From Candidatus Chlorohelix allophototropha (GTDB lineage Bacteria; Chloroflexota; Chloroflexia; Chloroheliales; Chloroheliaceae): a stretch of 64,000 nt of DNA. Numbering within the stretch: position 1 is the first letter of the stretch; the number at the start of each line of letters is the position of its first letter. The translations under genes and the position numbers were made by a program. The stretch covers positions 248,001 through 312,000 of the forward strand of contig NZ_CP128401.1 of assembly GCF_030389965.1 (NCBI RefSeq). Reading direction: 5' to 3'. Positions 59,805 through 64,000 of this stretch are shown piece after piece. A model generated the notes under the pieces. The model worked only from the letters and a program-made list of their open reading frames with translations. It ran no database searches and was not told the DNA's origin.

Positions 59805-60794
59805 ATGCAGCATTTTAAACTAGCCGTTTCCAGTAGTGAAAAAGTTCTAGCCTATCCTGGTCACAAACCGGATATGGGTACTGGATTAGAATGGTCGAAA
59901 TTATCTGAGTGGCAAAAGCGGTGCCGGCTGGAATTAAATTATTACATGCTGAACGCTCAGCTTACAGCCGATCAAATAGCTTACGGTTTGGGCAAGGGCG
60001 CTACTATCACGGCGCAACATACCGGCGCTGAAAATTGCCAAATGGAGTTTGATAGTTCAGGTCGGAAACACCTCCCTTGCCGTTACCGACAACATCGCTG
60101 CAATGCTAATTTTTTAGCTGTCCAGTATCTGGGGGCTGACTTCGACACCCTAAGCTCAGAGGCGCAAATCTGGGAACATCCTGTGGTCAGAAAATATGCC
60201 AGCATAATCTATAACACTGTCTCAAGCACCTTCGAAAATCCGAAAATGCGGGTTATCTTCCTGCTTGATGATTCTATTGAAGACGGTGAGAAATATCGTC
60301 ACCTAGTAAGAGCGATGCAATGGCTATTTGAGAATAAACCCGATCCAAGTTGTACCGACTATTGTCGACTATTCTTAGGGAATAGCGCCGGGAATCCGGT
60401 TGTAACCGGCAATATCCTACCCTTATCGGTTGCTGAGGAATGGGGAGAACGCTATAGCCGATATCTTAACAGCAAAAAACCACCCGTAAAAGTAGCCATT
60501 AACTATACGGTTAGCGGTAATCAATCCGCCCGCGTCAAAGCCTTTTCCGCGGCTGTAATTCGTAAACTTTGTGATAAGGTGCAATTCGCGGTAGCCTTTA
60601 CCCGCCATGAAACCTTGAAAAAAAGCCTAGTGAGCGTCTTCTACTTTATTAATGGCGGGGTAATTGATGAAAGTGAGGCGATTGAAGCGCTTAGGAGCGC
60701 TTGGAGTTCCCATAACCGCCCTGAAGATTTTGACCCTCTGGTGATTTGGGCAAAAACCCACATCACCGCATCTCAAGGATTACCGGAGGATTAA
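59805..60794 (+). CDS. Archaeo-eukaryotic-type primase (AEP/primpol-like)
   Basis: The 329-residue protein has an early C-R-Y-R-Q-H-R segment, the catalytic G-A-D-F-D near residue 108 and R-V-I-F-L-L-D near 148, then D-Y-C-R-L-F-L-G near 185. These match motifs I to III of bacterial AEP primase-polymerases found on plasmids, phages and integrated elements. GGGAGGG lies about 15 bp before the ATG at 59805. It is followed 4 bp later by a helicase-type ATPase, the usual partner. It primes replication of the element that carries it. Confidence 0.75.
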   Translation: MQHFKLAVSSSEKVLAYPGHKPDMGTGLEWSKLSEWQKRCRLELNYYMLNAQLTADQIAYGLGKGATITAQHTGAENCQMEFDSSGRKHLPCRYRQHRCNANFLAVQYLGADFDTLSSEAQIWEHPVVRKYASIIYNTVSSTFENPKMRVIFLLDDSIEDGEKYRHLVRAMQWLFENKPDPSCTDYCRLFLGNSAGNPVVTGNILPLSVAEEWGERYSRYLNSKKPPVKVAINYTVSGNQSARVKAFSAAVIRKLCDKVQFAVAFTRHETLKKSLVSVFYFINGGVIDESEAIEALRSAWSSHNRPEDFDPLVIWAKTHITASQGLPED

Positions 60795-60798
60795 GGCA

Positions 60799-62292
60799 AT
60801 GACAGAACCCCTACCATCAAAAGCCACCCTGCTTGTTCAATTGTTAGAGGATAATGGAGCCGAATTCTTTCACGACACGGACGGCAAGAATTATTTCTCT
60901 GAGTTCAAAAACGGACGAATGGAAACACTCCTGCTAAGTGCTAACCGCTTCAAGAGATTTTTAACCGGGATTTACAGCGAGAGTTACAAAAGTGTTCCTT
61001 CTTCTTCGGTAATACAAGATGCTTTAACACACCTTGAATACAAAGCGCAAATGGGACCGTGTAAATCGGTTTATATCCGAGTGGCACGTGTGCAACGGGA
61101 AACAGACATCTTTATTTATTGTGACCTGGCAAATGAGGAGCGTGACGTGGTGGAAATCAGCGCCACCGGTTGGCAAATCATTAAAGACCCTCCGGTTCAT
61201 TTTATCAGGAAGGACGGTCTTGAAGCTTTGCCAAAACCGGAGCGAGGCGGCAATCTCGACACCTTGCAAAACTTCATTAACATAGCGCCAAAAGACCTAG
61301 TTTTGATCAAAGGTTGGCTGTTGGGAACCGTTTCCGGGCAAGGACCTTACCCGATTCTGGTATTAGTAGGCGAGCAAGGCAGCGGTAAAACTTTCACCTC
61401 CAGAATTTTACGTAGTCTGGTAGATCCTTCAAAGGCGCTTACACGGATCCTATCACGCGATATTCGCGCCCTAATGATAGCGGCCAGTAATAGCCACATA
61501 CTAAGCTACGATAATGTCAGCTCCATTTCGATGGGGTTCAGTGATGCGTTTTGTTCATTAGCTACCGGAATCGGTTTCAGCGACAGAACCCTCTATACCA
61601 ACGAGGATGAAACAATCTTTCAAGCTACTCGGCCAATACTGATTAACGGTATTGATATTAGTCGCCGTCCTGACTTTCAGGATCGCTCAATAACCATTGA
61701 ATGTCCGCGTTTGGTAGAAAAAAACCGTAAAACGGAAGAAGAAATATTGGAGGAGTTTTATCAGGAACAACCGAAATTGCTGGGGGCATTGTGTGACAGC
61801 GTAGCAGTTGCGTTGGAAAATCTCCCTAAAACCCGGTTGGACGTACTGCCGCGTATGGCTGATTTTGCCAAATGGGTAGCCGCGGCAAGTTCGAAAATAG
61901 AGACAAATGGAGCTAATTTTCTTGAAACCTATAAAGCCAACCGAGAAGCTGGCAATACCCAAATTCTGGAAACCACTTTGCCCAGTGTTATTACAAAATG
62001 GTTTGATGGTAAAAGAACATGGGAAGGAACAGCGACTGAACTGCTAAAGGAATTACGGAACGCTAACATGGAGGATGGCAATGATAAGATAAAACTACCC
62101 GCTGATGGCGCTCACTTAAGTAGGGAAATAAGCCGGTTAATACCCAGCTTGCGCCTTGCCGACCCGCCTATTTATATTACCAAAGCTCGCAACAGAAAAG
62201 GCAGTAATATGCGTATTTCCAATTCTGAAGAAGAGCAATTGGATCAGGAGGTTCAACTTATTTTTGGACAGGGAGAAATGGAGTATTTATGA
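60799..62292 (+). CDS. Primase-associated ATPase/helicase (phage/plasmid type)
   Basis: The 497-residue protein has a divergent N-domain and then an ATPase core: Walker A L-V-G-E-Q-G-S-G-K-T near residue 192, the Walker B-like H-I-L-S-Y-D-N-V-S-S near 232, and R-P-I-L-I-N-G-I-D near 275, followed by D-R-S-I-T-I-E-C. This resembles the ATPases that accompany AEP primases in mobile elements and may act as the replicative helicase. It is coupled to the primase gene (4-bp gap). Confidence 0.8.
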   Translation: MTEPLPSKATLLVQLLEDNGAEFFHDTDGKNYFSEFKNGRMETLLLSANRFKRFLTGIYSESYKSVPSSSVIQDALTHLEYKAQMGPCKSVYIRVARVQRETDIFIYCDLANEERDVVEISATGWQIIKDPPVHFIRKDGLEALPKPERGGNLDTLQNFINIAPKDLVLIKGWLLGTVSGQGPYPILVLVGEQGSGKTFTSRILRSLVDPSKALTRILSRDIRALMIAASNSHILSYDNVSSISMGFSDAFCSLATGIGFSDRTLYTNEDETIFQATRPILINGIDISRRPDFQDRSITIECPRLVEKNRKTEEEILEEFYQEQPKLLGALCDSVAVALENLPKTRLDVLPRMADFAKWVAAASSKIETNGANFLETYKANREAGNTQILETTLPSVITKWFDGKRTWEGTATELLKELRNANMEDGNDKIKLPADGAHLSREISRLIPSLRLADPPIYITKARNRKGSNMRISNSEEEQLDQEVQLIFGQGEMEYL

Positions 62293-62301
62293 TCATTTAA
62301 T

Positions 62302-62569
62302 GTGACGCTGTGACGCTGTGTGACGCTAACTTTTTTGTGTAGCGTCACGGCTTTTACCGCATTGTAGTGGGATAAGCAACAGCGTGTGACGCTGTGACGC
62401 TAACTTTTCTATACTTACCAAAAAAGAGAGAGAGAAATAAAAAGTATTGGGAATTATAGCGTCACAGCGTCACAGACCCCCCCGCTAAGGCTGTTTGTCC
62501 CTTTGTACTGGGATAACCCCCTGTGACGCTGTCGCTATTTATCAGCGTCACCTAGCGTCACAGCGTCAC
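62302..62569. repeat. Cluster of twelve GTGACGCT motifs, candidate replication origin
   Basis: GTGACGCT occurs on the plus strand at 62302, 62310, 62320, 62386, 62394 and 62523. Its complement AGCGTCAC occurs at 62341, 62458, 62466, 62544, 62554 and 62562. That is six in each direction in 268 bp. Tandem pairs form an 18-bp perfect inverted repeat, TGTGACGCTGTGACGCTA at 62385-62402 against 62457-62474, flanking an AT- and purine-rich segment. The layout resembles iterons with an unwinding region and starts 10 bp after the helicase stop. Confidence 0.85.
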
Positions 62570-63038
62570 CACTTTTTGATTATTTGATTTAAGAGCGCTT
62601 TACGAAAGCCGATTAGCTTTTTCTCAACCCAAGTTGGTCATACCCTTTACTACTTTTCTGTCAGCCCCACTCCACCCATACCACTGCCCAAGTTTATCAG
62701 CCCCTGTGTAAAACCCCTAATGAAATTAGTGTCGAACTTTCCCCTGCTGACCGGAATATATGTAGGGGGTAAAGTCTATTCTAATGCATCTGGCTTGCTG
62801 ACTACGTATATGTTTGTTGTTCACTTGCTTTTTACCAAAAGTGGTTGCGGGATTGTATATAATAGGGATAGTCACAATAGTTTAGCTTTGTTGCGGGCAG
62901 TTCACTCAATGGAGTGCGTCTAGGTACATTACAGTTCCAATCTGTAAGGGATATATGTTTAAACCAAATCCCAGTCAATCCCCATTACTTCTGATTTCTT
63001 ACTTTTCGTATGTGAAGCACTTTTATCGGTAACTGTTT
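62570..63038. other. Intergenic region after the repeat cluster
   Basis: No credible gene. A TATAAT-like sequence lies near 62857-62862 without a matching -35. It may contain the promoter of the truncated PLD gene. Confidence 0.4.
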
Positions 63039-63262
63039 ATGCTACCCAACACATTCAAGTCTTTAACAGTACCACAATTTTTAGATACATCCGGTAATGA
63101 TCTCACACGGGATTTTTTCCAACCGCTCCTTTCTTGTGCAATCCGTTATGATAGGGGAGTAGGTTTCTTTAGTTCTAGTTGGCTGCGCATCAATGCACAG
63201 GGTATGGCAGCATTTGCCAAGAACCATGGTCATGCCCGCTGGGTTACTAGTCCAATTTTTGC
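63039..63262 (+). pseudogene. 5' fragment of a PLD-domain helicase-type gene, interrupted
   Basis: About 73 residues remain: L-P-N-T-F near the start, then D-L-T-R-D-F-F-Q-P-L-L, I-R-Y-D-R-G-V-G-F-F-S-S-S-W-L-R and A-R-W-V-T-S-P-I. This is the start of the phospholipase D-like domain found in large DEAD/DEAH helicases associated with DNA repair or phage defence. The frame ends in unrelated residues at the boundary with the transposase gene. The rest of the gene, if kept, lies beyond the window. Confidence 0.65.
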
Positions 63263-63274
63263 TACCGTACACAA

Positions 63275-64000
63275 TTAGAAATCCTCTAAAAGAAAAGGGA
63301 TAAAGGCGACTGGTAAGGGTAAATGTTCATTCAAAAAATGCTCAAGCAGGTTCAAACCTAAATTGAACAGGCTCAAATCCAGTCGTTCGGTGCGATGAAT
63401 GACCCGGTTCCAGCCTTCAGCTAAAGCTATCGTACCCAGATGTACAATCCAAAGATAAGCCAGACAAGCCGCTAACAATAACCTTTCTAGCCGTTTAGGG
63501 TCATCCAAATGGCTCTTGTCCAGCCGAAACCCTCGGCTCTTGCTATCGGAAAAGAAGGTTTCAATCCTAAACCTCTTTTTGTAGTACCGGATTGCTTCCT
63601 GGGCTAGAGCCAAATTACTCACCAGATAAAGTGGCTCACGGTAAGGCTTTTGCCAGACCGCTATGACCAGTACTGGTCCGTACTCGTGTTTGCTGAATGC
63701 TACGCCGCTCTGACTCACTACCTGACCAGGCTGAACCCCTAACTTACTGATGGCATAATGAGCTTGTTCATCCAACCAGACCTGGCTATTTTTAGCAGTA
63801 CGACAGACATACTGCCAACCGTAATAATCTAACCGTCTTAACAAACGACAGCCATCGAATTCACCATCACCCAAAAAGACTACTTGGCTACCAGACGGAA
63901 CCAACGAGTGAACTTGCTTTAACAATCTGATGTGCAAAGCTTGAGCTAAATGTCCCTTTTTAGCCTTAACCACCAACCAACCCAAAGGTAAAGCCCGCCC
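63275..64000 (-). CDS. IS4-type DDE transposase, N-terminus outside the window
   Basis: The frame is open to the right window edge, so the N-terminus is missing. The visible 241 residues include F-L-G-D-G-E-F-D (a catalytic Asp), W-Q-Y-V-C-R-T-A-K-N-S, and Y-Y-K-K-R-F-R-I-E-T-F-F-S-D-S-K-S-R-G-F, the Y-R-E-K signature with the catalytic Glu. It points to an IS4-like element inserted in the PLD gene. Its left end lies at about 63255-63275; the exact terminal repeat cannot be set without the other end. Confidence 0.9.
   Translation of the reverse strand, partial: GRALPLGWLVVKAKKGHLAQALHIRLLKQVHSLVPSGSQVVFLGDGEFDGCRLLRRLDYYGWQYVCRTAKNSQVWLDEQAHYAISKLGVQPGQVVSQSGVAFSKHEYGPVLVIAVWQKPYREPLYLVSNLALAQEAIRYYKKRFRIETFFSDSKSRGFRLDKSHLDDPKRLERLLLAACLAYLWIVHLGTIALAEGWNRVIHRTERLDLSLFNLGLNLLEHFLNEHLPLPVAFIPFLLEDF

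Noticed and set aside
59614-59823. 69-codon frame upstream of the primase
   Set aside because: It overlaps the well-supported primase start in another frame, lacks a ribosome site and has no domain.
62302-62569. Possible CRISPR array
   Set aside because: The repeat is only 8 bp, occurs in both orientations, and spacers are irregular or absent. It fits an origin or operator cluster, not CRISPR.
62720-62923. 67-codon frame after the repeat cluster
   Set aside because: No ribosome site or domain; located in a promoter-like AT-rich region.

Overview
The window looks like a piece of a Chloroflexota genome. This is an inference from the gene families: secreted proteins with FGFP-type repeats, STAND ATPases with WD40 propellers, a CpXC protein, post-COAP-type beta-helix proteins, and frequent TTG/GTG starts. 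No rRNA or tRNA gene is visible. The presence of parAB, a Rep-like winged-helix gene and a primase-helicase module means it could be a megaplasmid or a chromosome carrying integrated replicons; hemH argues mildly for a chromosome or chromid.

Region 1 (about 1-18.2 kb) is a dense sulfur-trafficking and thiol-redox island. It holds two TusA, a DsrE2-like protein, three single-domain rhodaneses, an MBL-rhodanese-rhodanese fusion, a TauE/SafE exporter, two SQR/NDH-2-like flavoproteins, thioredoxin reductase, glutaredoxins (one fused to DUF302), a Rieske protein, a TDT/SLAC1 channel and a membrane 4Fe-4S protein. Eight of its promoters share one architecture: four tandem units of about 11 bp of the type CTTCAAATTTT, then a -10-like hexamer exactly 16 bp after the start of the fourth unit. 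This looks like the array of an OmpR/PhoB-type regulator and would tie the island into one regulon. It is the most striking signal in the window.

Region 2 (17.8-27.6 kb) has an ArsR-type repressor with an apparently leaderless consensus promoter, a CxxC protein, an ArsP-like permease, an OmpR-type two-component system, a proline-rich lipoprotein sharing the two-component promoter box, a PEBP lipoprotein and two tandem paralogous Tat-type metallophosphoesterases.

Region 3 (27.6-36 kb) is accessory DNA: a broken CHAT-protein fragment, a transposase relic, a CpXC protein, and a partition/replication module (Rep-like HTH, parB, parA, antirepressor-like gene with a perfect consensus promoter and a 25-bp palindrome). 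A complete IS66-type element with an exact 8-bp target duplication follows.

Region 4 (36-57.6 kb) holds an S9 peptidase, two translationally coupled STAND/AAA ATPases (the second with about 21 WD40 blades), a beta-helix surface protein, an aldo/keto reductase split by a complete IS21 element with a 5-bp duplication, ferrochelatase, and secreted proteins.

Region 5 (57.6-64 kb) is a candidate replicative mobile element: three large hairpins, an archaeo-eukaryotic-type primase, a primase-linked ATPase, a 268-bp cluster with twelve copies of GTGACGCT in both orientations, and the 5' end of a PLD-type helicase/defence gene cut by a transposase gene.
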